From positions 186,154,778-186,218,777 of the forward strand of contig NC_053492.1 in NCBI RefSeq assembly GCF_905171775.1: a stretch of DNA of 64,000 bases, in the 5' to 3' direction. A program made the translations under genes and the position numbers. The DNA comes from Rana temporaria (Eukaryota; Chordata; Amphibia; Anura; Ranidae). The notes beneath the pieces were generated by a model, which was not told where the DNA came from, did not search any database, and worked only from the letters and a program-made list of their open reading frames with translations. Numbering within the stretch: the stretch's first letter is position 1; each line of letters begins with the position of its first letter. Positions 47,409-57,893 of the stretch are shown here, piece by piece.

Positions 47409-47412
47409 TTAA

Positions 47413-48720
47413 CACTTTCTTACTCGATGGCCTGCTTCATCACAACTTTTTCTCCTTTAACGGCTCCCACTACCTCCAGGTGCAAGGCGTAGCGATAGGG
47501 ACATGTTGTGCCCCATCCTACGCCAATATGTACCTGGGGGAGTGGGAGCAATCACTCCCAGATGATGGGGACCTCGTTGAGTACATGGGCCACATTAAGG
47601 TTTGGCGCCAGTACATCGATGACGTCTTCGTCGTCTAGGAGGGACCGGAGACAAGACTTTTGAAATTCTTTAACCTACTGAATACAAACAACTACAAATT
47701 AAAATTTACAATGACTCATGACAAACAAACTATTACATTTCTTGATGTTCAACTTTATGTCAGCTCAGAGGGGACCCTTTTTTGAAAGAGTACTGCCCCA
47801 CATCATTGAAAAATTCCATACCATGTGGGCAATATTTGCGGCTTCGCCGCAATTGCTCTGCTGTCACTCTTTTCCATGAGGAGGCTGATAAGCTCCAGAA
47901 TTGCAAGAGGCCACAGCAGATATTGTCTGCGTAAGGCATACAATAAAACATTTGCCCAATGTAGATCAGACCTTCTATTTAAAAATAATCCGTCCAATGA
48001 TCCTAATTTTGAACTAACAAGGATTATTATGCGCTACTCGCGACAACATAAGGCCATAAGAAAAATAGTATAAAAACATTGGACCATACTGACGGATGAC
48101 CCCAAAGTCAATAGGTTCATTACAGATTGTCCTTCCATCACATACAAACGTGCAACTTCTATCCAAGATTTACTTGTCTCAAGTGAATTTAAAAACACTC
48201 AGAAAAGCAAACAACATTGTCCAGCCGTTGGCACATTTCAATGTGGGCGATGTTCTTTTTTTGTCCACTTCTGAGAAAGGAAAATATTTTCTGCCTCCTC
48301 AATGGGGATTTGTTCAAACCTTCACACTTCACAAACTGCCAGACGTGAGGCGTGGTGTATTTGATGGAATGTGAATGTGGCGCCTACTACGTGGGCAAGA
48401 CCAAACAGGAATTTTGGCGACGAGTGTCTAAACACAAATATAGCATGGATATTGGCAACGTTTATCTTCCAATCGGAAGACATGCTGCATTTACCCACAA
48501 CTATAAAGTACCTCAAGTTTCATTCGCCACTCTCGATCTCATACATATTCCCGATCGGGGGGGGCGATTGGAATAAGATCCTCCTTCAAAATTAACAGAG
48601 CGGATCTTTAAATTACAGGCTACTACGCCACCAGGTCTAAATGAATCATTGTCCTTTGCTTCTTTTTTTAAAGTGCTTTGCTTCAGGAAAACCTCAATGA
48701 TTTAATTTATATATGTTATA
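47413..48720 (+). pseudogene. Penelope-like RT C-terminal half and GIY-YIG endonuclease
   Basis: Reads VQGVAIGTCCAPSYANMYLG then QYIDDVFVV (motif C at about 47609-47626), a TAG at 47636 where Trp is usual, and FLDVQLY. After further frame changes it reads FQCGRCSFF and VVYLMECECGAYYVGKT (about 48346-48400), the GIY-YIG core of Penelope nucleases. The tail RATTPPGLNE-like segment near 48615-48650 is the usual family end. Multiple stops and frameshifts make it inactive. Confidence 0.85.
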
Positions 48721-49109
48721 AATGTTATAACATCAACCTAATAATCTGAGTTCTAGTTTTTCATATTTCCTTATACATCACTTTTTTCATCATATGCTCT
48801 CTGGCCCTTTTGCTACCCCTTTTTTTCGTCCCGTCGTCCCCTCTTTTTCATAGGGACTTGTTTTGTGATGTCCTCTCTCACACACTCCTCAGGCAGACAT
48901 TTCGAATTCATCCGTTTTGAAGCTTAGATCTCCATATATCTTTCAGATACCAAACATAACTAGAAAATGCATTTCCTACAGAAAATGCGTGAGAATGCGA
49001 ATAGCTGAATTGCTAAGCCCACACCAAAGCTATTCACCATAACCACTACACTATCTTTAGGACATACAAGCAGTGTTCCTTCAGTACTTATAAAGCCTAT
49101 TTTTGATCA
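48721..49109. other. Presumed 3' region of the Penelope-like element
   Basis: No coding capacity. It directly follows the GIY-YIG remnant and ends at a TTAA-type MITE. Confidence 0.35.
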
Positions 49110-49113
49110 TTAA

Positions 49114-49453
49114 AGGGGTTGTAAAGGTAAAACAACTTTTCCCTAAATAGCTTCCTTTACCGTAGTGCAGTCCTCCTTCACTTACCTCATCCTTTGATTT
49201 TGCTTTTAAATGTCCTTATTTCTTCTGAGAAACCCTCACTTCCTGTTCTTCTGTCTATAACTACACACAGTAATGTGAGGCTTTCTCCCTGGTGTGGAGA
49301 AAACCTCTTGAGGGGGTGATCAGGATGTCTAATAACACACAGCTCCTTTCTCTATCTACAAAGTAGAGAGTTTCCTGACTTGCCTGGTCGCCCCTCCCCC
49401 CTGCACTGAGGTAAAGGAAGCTATTTAGGGGAAAAAATACCTTTACAACCCCT
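49114..49453. mobile_element. TTAA-flanked MITE (340 bp)
   Basis: TTAA at 49110-49113 and 49454-49457. AGGGGTTGTAAAGGTAAAA mirrored by TACCTTTACAACCCCT. Same family as 53801-54301 and 26411-26681. Confidence 0.88.
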
Positions 49454-49457
49454 TTAA

Positions 49458-50389
49458 TCCACACACCTAATGAGTGAAAGAAGACTTCAAACAAACCTTA
49501 ATAAATCCACAACTGTACATGCTATCGAAACAGCGACTAGAAACACAAAGCCTTTGTGAACGTATAAGTATAACATTTATGTTGATACACTTAAAAATGT
49601 GGGCATGTCAGAGATTTAAAAAAGAGGTTCTGTGTGCATTTTGCTGGGAGATTTATAGAATTTTTTACATGACAGTCATGGAAGAAAATTTGGAACTCTT
49701 GTCATTTAGAAGCTTCAGCAACCAAAAGTAAAAGGCGTATCACAAAACTGAGCACATTGCCTGAAACCAGACAAAAATACCTACGTTTTGATGTATAAAT
49801 TGTGTATGACAAGTAGATCTTGTGGGTGTGAGATCAATTTGTTCCCCCTTTCATAAAGATGATTTTTTTTTTTTAAAGCTCTCTGCTCTAATGATGTTAT
49901 CATCCACTCTAAACCAGCCCCATAGAAACACATTATAATCGATAACATTTTCTGAAAAAATGTTTGGCGTCTGTAGGTGAAAGTATGAAGGAGCTGAAAC
50001 TTTTCGTAGTGGTAGAATGTTTTAAAGATTTGAAGCATGATCTCATTGACTTCAATGTTAAAAAAAAGTGTCTAAAAGCGTAATATTTTAAAAAGTATAA
50101 ATAGTAGAAAAAAAGTTGAAAAAGTCCCATCATTAGCTGAAAGAGATGCACATTTTAAAAGTTGAATGGTCTTAATAGCTGAAAGTATGCAGAAGTTATG
50201 CAGAGCCAAAAAACGTACGGAAATAATAAGAATAGTAAAAAACGAATATCAATACTGGGAATGCTATTGAGCATTCCCACTAATAAAATTGTAGACTAGG
50301 TGTGCTTTATTGTATTCATGTGCCTCTATTAATATTGAGGCACATAATATAAGTTTTTTTTGATGATTCAACATTTCCTGGTTTGGCTT
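49458..50389. repeat. Dispersed repeat and unassigned sequence
   Basis: 49920-50290 contains GCTGAAACTTTTCGTAGTGG and CCCATCATTAGCTGAAAGAG, words of a repeat I recall from amphibians. No gene seen. Confidence 0.4.
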
Positions 50390-52420
50390 TGTTTGTTTCT
50401 TTTTTCCTTTTCTTTGTTTGTCCCACAGGGTCCCTGCCTTCAGCCACCACGTGTTGGCGATCCCGGTGCCGACTCCTTTTGGGACGTTTTTCATGCTGCT
50501 TCACAGCAATGGGGAGGGATCTTGGGGCCCTGAGCTCCCTATACATTCCACTAGTGGGCTAATCCCATTGCTGGTGGCATCAGTGGTGACCTCCGGATGC
50601 CGTTCATCACCTCGCTCATGAGCGCCCATTCGCTGTGCGTGCGCGTGACCTCACAACATAGTGCTCTGGACACACTATGTCCCTCCACCACTAAGGTATT
50701 TAACCAGCACACTCCTTTTTGATACTAGATAGGACTTCAGGCATTACCCACTGTCCCTTTTCACTTCCCCATTCCTCCCTCACATACCACTACACATCAC
50801 TCTCTTTCCACATTTCACCTTCACGTTCCCAATCTTCTATCTGCACCCATTTTCACATGTCCTTTTTACATCCACTTCACCCACTTTCACTTCACTTCCT
50901 CTTCCTTTTTCACGCTCTCACTTTTCATTTTTACCAACACCCATTCATGTTCCTTTATTACATTTTCACTCTCCCCACTTCACACATTCACTTTCTTAGT
51001 CCCACACATCCCTTGACCACCCACCCACTCACACAACACTGCACACTCCTTTTTCATACACACTTCCACACACATTATTATTCTCACCAGCATTATTATT
51101 AATTTTTTTCATTGTCATTTCCTCACTTCTTACACTTTCCATATTACTACTACTTTTTAATATATTACCTTTTTTTAATATCATTATCATTATCATTCGC
51201 ATTCCATTCTCATACCCATCTCACACACCCTTCCTTGGCACCCTCACTTTACATACCCACCTTTATATCTCACCCCCCCCCATACCCATTCACTACTCAC
51301 ACATCCATGCACACATTTTTCCACATCCCTCTTTTCTTCTTCCATCTTATTCCTTCTTCCCTCCCTCACACACTCTCCTATACTCTTCACACTTTTTCTT
51401 CACCCATCTCTGTTTCCTCTCTTTTTTGTTTATAAGCACTTTTTCCACCTCACCAGGCTGGGCCATCTTTCGTTTCTCGCCATTTTTTCTTTTTCTTTCT
51501 TCTATGTGCCTGATGTCTTATAATGTTGCAATTTCTGAGTGTTTTTGGTTTATTTACCTCACCATACAAGATATTTCCCTTCGATTATTTAACTAATAAT
51601 CGTAGTAACTAGTCAAATGACGTATTTAGCTATAATGGATGACTCAAAGCACCAGCAAGTATTGATCCATTCGATGCATTCTTCAAACTCAAATTTACTA
51701 CCCCATTGATATACGCCATCAGTAATCTACACCTTGATCTGTCCGTTCACCCATACATGTATATAAATAAGTAAAAATAATAATAATAATTTGACACTAC
51801 AAGTTTAGATTGAAATATCAATTTTTTTACCATGAAACTTTTAATCAATTATTATATATACAACATTCTGGATGTAGGTGCTGGTATCCCCTCTCCTTTC
51901 CCTCCCATCTTTAATGCCAGGTGCTTTGTGGACTTTCTCTCCACACACTTGTGACTACCTGTAAACCGCATGGGACGTCCTTCTTTGCGGTTTCGGGCTT
52001 GGCGTCCCCGCCCGGTTTGGGAGGCTCATCTGGGATCATCTGTGGACTACATTTTAAAGAAAACTCTGGTTCAAGTCACTCATGCTCACACGCAGTAAAT
52101 TGGTAACTATGCAATTCATTTCTATATTTCTTCTTCAGCAATCCGTAGAAGCAAAGTTCTTTACCTATGCATTTCGTTACAGCAGCATCAAAAACCTCTG
52201 AAGAAGACCCCCTCAAGGGGTTGAAACGCGTCAGTTTTGTCTCAAGCTTGCACATGGCTAATGTCTAGTTGTATGACAATCTATATGCTTGCATTTCTGT
52301 GTGCGTATTTTGTACAAGATTTTTAGCTTTCTAGCCTAATAATCACTGAATAAAAAGAAAATAACATTAATCTTGCAAATGGCAACAAGAAATCATCTGT
52401 AGATAAATCATTGCTGTATA
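50390..52420 (+). repeat. Penelope-type terminal region with G-poor tract and hammerhead-like motif
   Basis: Starts near CTTCAGCCACCACGTGTTGG; a short ATTTAACC box lies at 50698. A G-depleted pyrimidine-rich tract spans 50735-51470. The end carries a hammerhead-like core at 52198 and GAAACGCGTC, typical of Penelope pseudo-LTRs. Whether it belongs to the element at 45-48.7 kb is inference. Confidence 0.4.
52191..52238 (+). ncRNA. Hammerhead ribozyme-like motif
   Basis: CTGAAGA (52198-52204) fits the CUGANGA core. A stem II can form from ACCCC (52207-52211) and GGGGT (52217-52221). GAAAC (52223-52227) and GTC (52230-52232) complete the core with a minimal two-pair stem III. AAAACCT (52191) pairs with AGTTTT (52233) as an open stem I with one mismatch. 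Predicted cleavage lies after 52232. Stem II lacks the usual G-C closing pair, so activity is uncertain. Such minimal hammerheads are established in Penelope-like elements. Confidence 0.5.
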
Positions 52421-52439
52421 ATCCTGTTGGTGTGCTTTG

Positions 52440-53700
52440 CCCTTGACCAAGCATGCTAAACCTGTGGCCTACGGAGTCATCTCATGTGGCCCGCGACCTC
52501 AAACCTATGGCAACCCGAACAGCCTCCTTCGGGTACATGCCACTCCACTGAATGATTGCCAGTCCTCCATAATCCTGGCAGGTGTCATACACAAGCCGCT
52601 ATCGTGTCCAGATCCCTGGTCTTCTTTTTTCTTACTCTTACAGCTTACTCTTGACCTGATCTCAGATTCTGTTATCTTGCTCTTCCTCCTGACCCAGCCT
52701 GTTCTAGACTTTGGCTCTGTTCCTGATTCTGTACCTCACTGCCCGCATGTTGATGACCCTGGCTATCCTGCGACCATGCTCCTGCCTGCTGCCACTGGCT
52801 TCCTGGATATTCCCGAGTACCTGCTCAGCTGTCTGCGATTACAGTCCTTTGACCTACTATAAGTTCCCGCTGCAAGCATGCAGTACAAGTGGAGTGCTTC
52901 CTTAACCTCAGCTGAACTACTTTGCATTGCTACCGCTCCTGATCTGATGGTTTTTCTGTCTTGTCGGGAAACGCATCTCCTGCTGCAAGTTCCTGGGCCT
53001 ACACCTACAGGCACTTGTGTTCCTCCTGTCCCTCGGCTCCGTTTGTTTCACTCTCAGTGGGACCTGGGTTGAACACACAAGGGAGGCTGACCTCGTAATT
53101 TCAGTCTCCCTTCAGGTAGGTGACAGCTTCAGAGCTTTTTTGGTTGGCCACACCTGGGATTAATGTTGATCTGGTTAATAAAAAATTCAGTTTTTGTGAT
53201 TGTGTTTAAACAGTGGTTAAACTACCAACGGGAATTGGTTCCACCGCAAATAATGATCCTGATTGTTGTTTAAAATCTTCATTATGCTATACATATTTTA
53301 AATTCTGAACTATTTAATTTTATTGTGGCCAGCGACTGGTTACCAAATCACGTTAGCCCCTTTCACGTGCGAAAAAACTGACAGGCGGACCTGAACGGGC
53401 GCTCCATGTAAGTCTATGGAGCAAAGGAGGTCCGCAATGACCATGTCCGCTAAAATCAGACGTATGGTGATACGTTCGCCATCCATCCTGGTGGATCGGA
53501 TCGTGTGAGATCTGATGTCTCCAAAGGACTCAGCGGCGCCCTGACAAGACCCTCCCCGCTCAGTGAGCAGAGAGGGACCTGTCATCCGCCAGGTCAGCTG
53601 AAATCAACGGAGAGATCTCCCGCTGAGCTGGCAGACTCTGTGGCAACGGATCCGCCTCATGTGAATGAGGTTTTAAGTGGCCTGCACTGTGCATGGTCTA
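52440..53700. repeat. hAT-derived composite repeat
   Basis: 52445-52510 (GTGGCCCGCGACCTCAAACC) and 53322-53350 (TTGTGGCCAGCGACTGGTTA) match the two halves of the element at 28716. The DNA between is unassigned. 53355-53680 has CCTTTCACGTGCG and GACCTGTCATCCGC words of a related repeat. Confidence 0.5.
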
Positions 53701-53800
53701 CATTTTGGTCAGTTACAAAATAAAGCACCTTTTTGCCTTTTGCTAATAAAAGATGGTATTCCATAGTAAAATTTTCTATCTTACATTATAACCATGTTAA

Positions 53801-54301
53801 AGGGGTTGTAAACGTAAAAAATGTTTCCCTAAATAGCTTCCTTTACCTTAGTGCAGTCCTCCTTCACTTACCTCATCCTTCGATTTTGCTTTTAAATGTC
53901 CTTATTTCTTCTGAGAAATCCTCACTTCCTGTTCTTCTGTCTGTAACTCCACACAGTAATGCGAGTCTTTCTCCCTGGTGTGGAGAAAGCCTTTTGAGGG
54001 GGGAGGGGGCGAGCAGGCAAGTCAGGACACTCTCTACTTTGAAGATAGAGAAAAGAGCTGTGTGTTAGTGGGAGTACTGACACTCCTGCTCGCCCCTCCC
54101 CCCGTAAGAGGCTTTCTCCACACCAGGGAGAAAGCCTTGCATTACTGTGTGTAGTTACAGACAGAAAAACAGGAAGTGAGGATTTCTCAGAAGAAATAAG
54201 GACATTTAAAAGCAAAATGGAAGGATGAGGTAAGTGAAGGAGGACTGCACTAAGGTAAAAGAAGGTATTTAGAGAATTTTTTTTTTACCTTTACAACCCC
54301 T
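53801..54301. mobile_element. TTAA snap-back MITE (501 bp)
   Basis: TTAA at 53797-53800, TTGA at 54302-54305. AGGGGTTGTAAACG mirrored by CCTTTACAACCCCT, with long inverted arms (CACTTCCTGTTCTTCTGTCT versus its inverse near 54165) around a C/G-rich centre. Confidence 0.85.
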
Positions 54302-54305
54302 TTGA

Positions 54306-55511
54306 GCTAGCAGTTTCCATTTTGTGACAAGTTCTGTGTTCATAAACAACTATGGGTCAAGCTTCCCTATGAATTAGTCAGCAGGAACACACACACGCTT
54401 ATTTCAGGAATTGTTTTGACATTATGATAAGAAAAGAAAAAAAACATTGTTTTCCCCGCCCTCTAAAAACTGCTTGTTCAGATCCTGGCAATATTTTTGC
54501 TTACTGTTGTAAGATTTTAAATGAGTCAGTTCAGTGCCTGCGTGATCAATAAACTGGGTGGATGCTTCACAGATTGCAGTTAAAAATGGTACGTCATTTT
54601 CAACCTTTTCCCATGTTATACTATGTTTTGGTTAGGCAGATGTTTTTTTTTTTGTTAACAAATGAACGAATATGTAATTGCTTTGAGTGCTGTTTGCTTT
54701 ATGTAATTTTTGTCTGTTTACCAGTTTCCTTGGCTGATACCATAATACTTGAACACTAGCATTTGGTGTCAAACCTACTGCATCTAGTGAATTGATAAAT
54801 CAAAATAATTCACCATAAATTTAAGTAAGAAGAATATTTATCAAAATGTTTTGGAAACCTCAACAGCAGCCCATCAAAATTTGTATTCAATGTTTCTCCA
54901 AAATAAATGGTGAGAAACATATTTGCATTTTTCTAATTCTCATTTTTAATGTTATGTTGCCCAGCAGTGTGCTGTTCCAACAATAGAAAATGAAATTAAA
55001 TCTCAGGAGGAGAATGTAAAAGTGAGTGTATACCTGCGAGTTGAAGGAAAAAAAAAAAAGCCTCACAGATCCCCGCATCCACAGAAGCAATGTGGATGCA
55101 GCGCCAGCGATCTCTCCAACTGCACTATTGTATTCTAACCCCCCCTCCCCCGGTCAAAATACACTTATCAGCACTGCAGCCATTGGCTGGAAGCGCTGAT
55201 CGAAAGCTGGTTTTCTTGCAAGCCCTTTCAACAGAAGACAGTTGGCCGGCTTTTATTGAACAGACAGTGGTACAAACTTACTGAAACTCGGCGGGTTCCT
55301 CTTCGTGTTTATGGAGTGTAACAAGAACAATATGCACATAGATGTGGCCCTCAAAACAAAAGTAGAATATATGACAACCTAATTTTTTTTATTTAACTGA
55401 AAACCTAAGTAAGTACGTACTGTACAGTAGTTGGGGATTGTAAACCCTCGATATACAATGTATATACACTGTACTTCACACGTTGGTTAATTATTATTTT
55501 TTATGTCTAAA
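54306..55511. other. Mostly unassigned; repeat at 55110-55280
   Basis: 55110-55280 belongs to the AAGCGCTGATCG repeat family seen at 29353. The remainder has no recognisable feature. Confidence 0.4.
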
Positions 55512-55515
55512 TTAA

Positions 55516-55745
55516 AGCGGAGTTCCACCCAAAAATGGAACTTCCTCTTTAAGTGACGGTGACCCCCTGACATGCCACATTTGGCATGTCATTTTTTTTG
55601 GGGGGGGAGCGGAAACCCTCTTTTTAGAGGCACAGGCACCAGAAAGGAAGTTCACCTCTCCCCTCCCTGTCGGCAATCATCTGGGACACGTCACAGGTCC
55701 CAGATGATTCTTGCCACTAGTTAGAGGAGGGGACTGGGGGCCAGA
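55516..55745 (+). mobile_element. TTAA-type MITE fragment
   Basis: TTAA at 55512 followed by AGCGGAGTTCCACCC, close to the terminus of 29844-30347. The right end is not recognisable. Confidence 0.5.
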
Positions 55746-55761
55746 TCACCTGTTCAACTTT

Positions 55762-55888
55762 GTCAAGTGTGTGTGTCTGTATGTTAGTGTGCCAGTCTGT
55801 GTGTGATTTTGTGTCAGTATGTAAGTGTGTGAGTCTGTATGTGTCTGTATATGTGTGTCTGTTTGTATGTCAGTGTGCCTGTCTATAT
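55762..55888. repeat. GT/TGTCTG-rich simple repeat
   Basis: Imperfect GTGTGTCTGTATGT units over about 125 bp. Confidence 0.8.
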
Positions 55889-56830
55889 GTGCAAGATAAA
55901 TAAATGATAAGCGCTCCAGATATGTGATAAATCACAACCAAGGTGTATAAATAAATATATAAATAAAACGTAAGTGAACCGAATTAGCCACAAACAAGGA
56001 AAGATGAGTGACCAAACTCAAAATGTGCAATATGTGTCCAAAAAATATATAAATATATATTAGGATACAGTGAGATCCTCTAGGTGTTGGGGATATCTAG
56101 CCCCCTATGTATCTAAAAAGACACTGTGATGTGCACACATGAAAAAAAAAATTATAAATATGTAACAATGAAACAATGATATAACAGTCTATTAGTAGGG
56201 ATGGTAAGATGTTCCAAAATTCAGATTTCTATGTTCAGACAGCTGTTTGAAAATCCACACAAGTGTTGTAGTGCCCTTACCATGAAGGTGCTATATGTTT
56301 GCATATAGTATTATCCCTCCAGGTCTCCGATCACATCTCTCCTAGAGTCACTCGGTTCAAGCTGTTCCAGTTGCTATGTGCCTCCAAAGGATCCGAATAT
56401 TGATGGTCCAATAGGGGATGCAGTGGGAAGGGGAGAAAAAAAAAGGATTGCCTCCAATGGTGTAGTAGGTTAAGTATCCAAAAGGTTTATTTGCATCAAA
56501 AGCGAGGTAGCACAAAAAAACAATTAAAAATACAAACAGCGTTTGTATATGAGAAGCAGACGTGGCGTTTAAAATTGCCGCCTTACGTCCGATGGCCTCC
56601 GGCTTGTGCGAGTATTTCCTCGGTCTCGACTCCCTACGGCGTTACGTCACGCACCTCGTGACTTCATCCCCTGATGAAGTCACGAGGTGCGTGACGTAAC
56701 GCCGTTACGTCACGTTATCTTGTTTCTATTTTTATGTGTTATGTGAACACTTTTAGATATAGCTGCCCCAGGTATAATTTGTACACTATTTTGTCATATT
56801 TTGTTTACTCGCAGTAGCGCATCGGAACCT
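55889..56830. repeat. Penelope-like terminal repeat, decayed
   Basis: Has GCGCTCCAGATATGTGATAA, CTCCAATGGTGTAGTA (shared with the element at 3390) and CTGATGAAGTCACGAGG at 56671, a hammerhead-type start inside a long palindrome (56638-56703). No RT frames here. Confidence 0.45.
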
Positions 56831-57464
56831 ATTATATATTATTCCCTGTCTATATGTGAATGTGTGTATTCACACTCCAGAAGAGGCCACAGCTTCCACG
56901 AGCAGCCCCTGTGTCTGGATTACACCCCCTTCCTTCATTTATGCATCCCTATTCCAATTCTGTTGGCTGTCATCGCTGGGGGCTGGGGTGTGGGTACGTA
57001 TGGGGAATAGGAATGTCCATACCCCCAATAGCATCTGAACCATGGACATAATTGTGTGGTGCACATGCCCTACTTCTCTTGCCTGGTGCCCCATGTGAAC
57101 TACATACTTCTGACCCCCGCACTCTGTACATTCCACATGACACCTAAACTCTGTACATTCCATATGTCTGCATGTTATGTACAATATAGTATAGTCAGTT
57201 TGAAATAGGAAAGCAGGGGAACTCATATTATCATCAGGTATTTCACACAAAGGAAAGAATACAAAGAGAACAGGATACTTTTTCATACAAGTACATGGTA
57301 AAGAAGGTACATATCAGGAATATGAAATGTTGAGTTTTGAGTTTGTCAGTCCTTTTAAAGTTTGCCTTTGATAGCCAGAAAACCCTTCTCTGTTTGTCTA
57401 TTAAAACATTGTTTCGCTTTTCTACTAGAGGCATGGCTTCAAATACACATTTTCCATTTCCCCT
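56831..57464. other. Unassigned sequence upstream of CPN2
   Basis: No gene or repeat recognised. It may include distal CPN2 promoter sequence. Confidence 0.4.
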
Positions 57465-57553
57465 GTCCAATGAGAGTGCAGTCTCTGGCCATTCAGGCAC
57501 TCATTGGACAGAGAGGTGGCAGTTGGTGGGGCTTAGCGCTTAAGTCAGCAAAG
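57465..57553 (+). promoter_or_regulatory. Possible CPN2 promoter/first exon with inverted CCAAT boxes
   Basis: Two CCAAT motifs face each other in a near-perfect inverted repeat (TGTCCAATGAGAGTGC at 57465 and GCACTCATTGGACA at 57497), followed by a consensus-like donor at 57553/57554. Position and spacing suit a short 5' exon for CPN2, but there is no TATA box and no transcript evidence. Confidence 0.25.
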
Positions 57554-57870
57554 GTAGGTCCTTAGTCATAGGTTGAAGCTGCTTGCAGACAGGCACACAG
57601 AGGAAAGTTTGCTGGCTAACATGTAGGAGTGTAATACAAATAGCTTGTGTCATAAATGTTTTGGGGATATTCCCCTTTTAATAGAGGATAGATTTTTCAC
57701 CTCAAAATTGCCTCATTTTTATTTTATTGACACATGTTTTTAATATAAAAGATTGCATATGAACTGTCCTAAATTATAGTTAATTTTTTTTAGTGCTTCA
57801 CTAAAGAAGTACTGTTGTGCAAGTTTGTAAATCTAGTATATCATTTATATGCAATAAATTAACCCAAATA

Positions 57871-57884
57871 TTTATTCTGTGCAG
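57871..57884 (+). other. Splice acceptor before the CPN2 coding exon
   Basis: TTTATTCTGTGCAG ends nine bases upstream of the CPN2 start. A possible matching donor, AAAG followed by GTAGGT, lies at 57551-57559 and would give a 331-bp intron. The donor is a guess from sequence only. Confidence 0.6.
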
Positions 57885-57893
57885 GTAGAAAAC

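Noticed and set aside
50719..51435. His/Phe/Ser-rich frames
   Set aside because: They result from the G-poor CA/CT-rich tract.
57879..57893. GTG-initiated extension of CPN2
   Set aside because: It overlaps the splice acceptor; the ATG at 57894 directly precedes the signal peptide.
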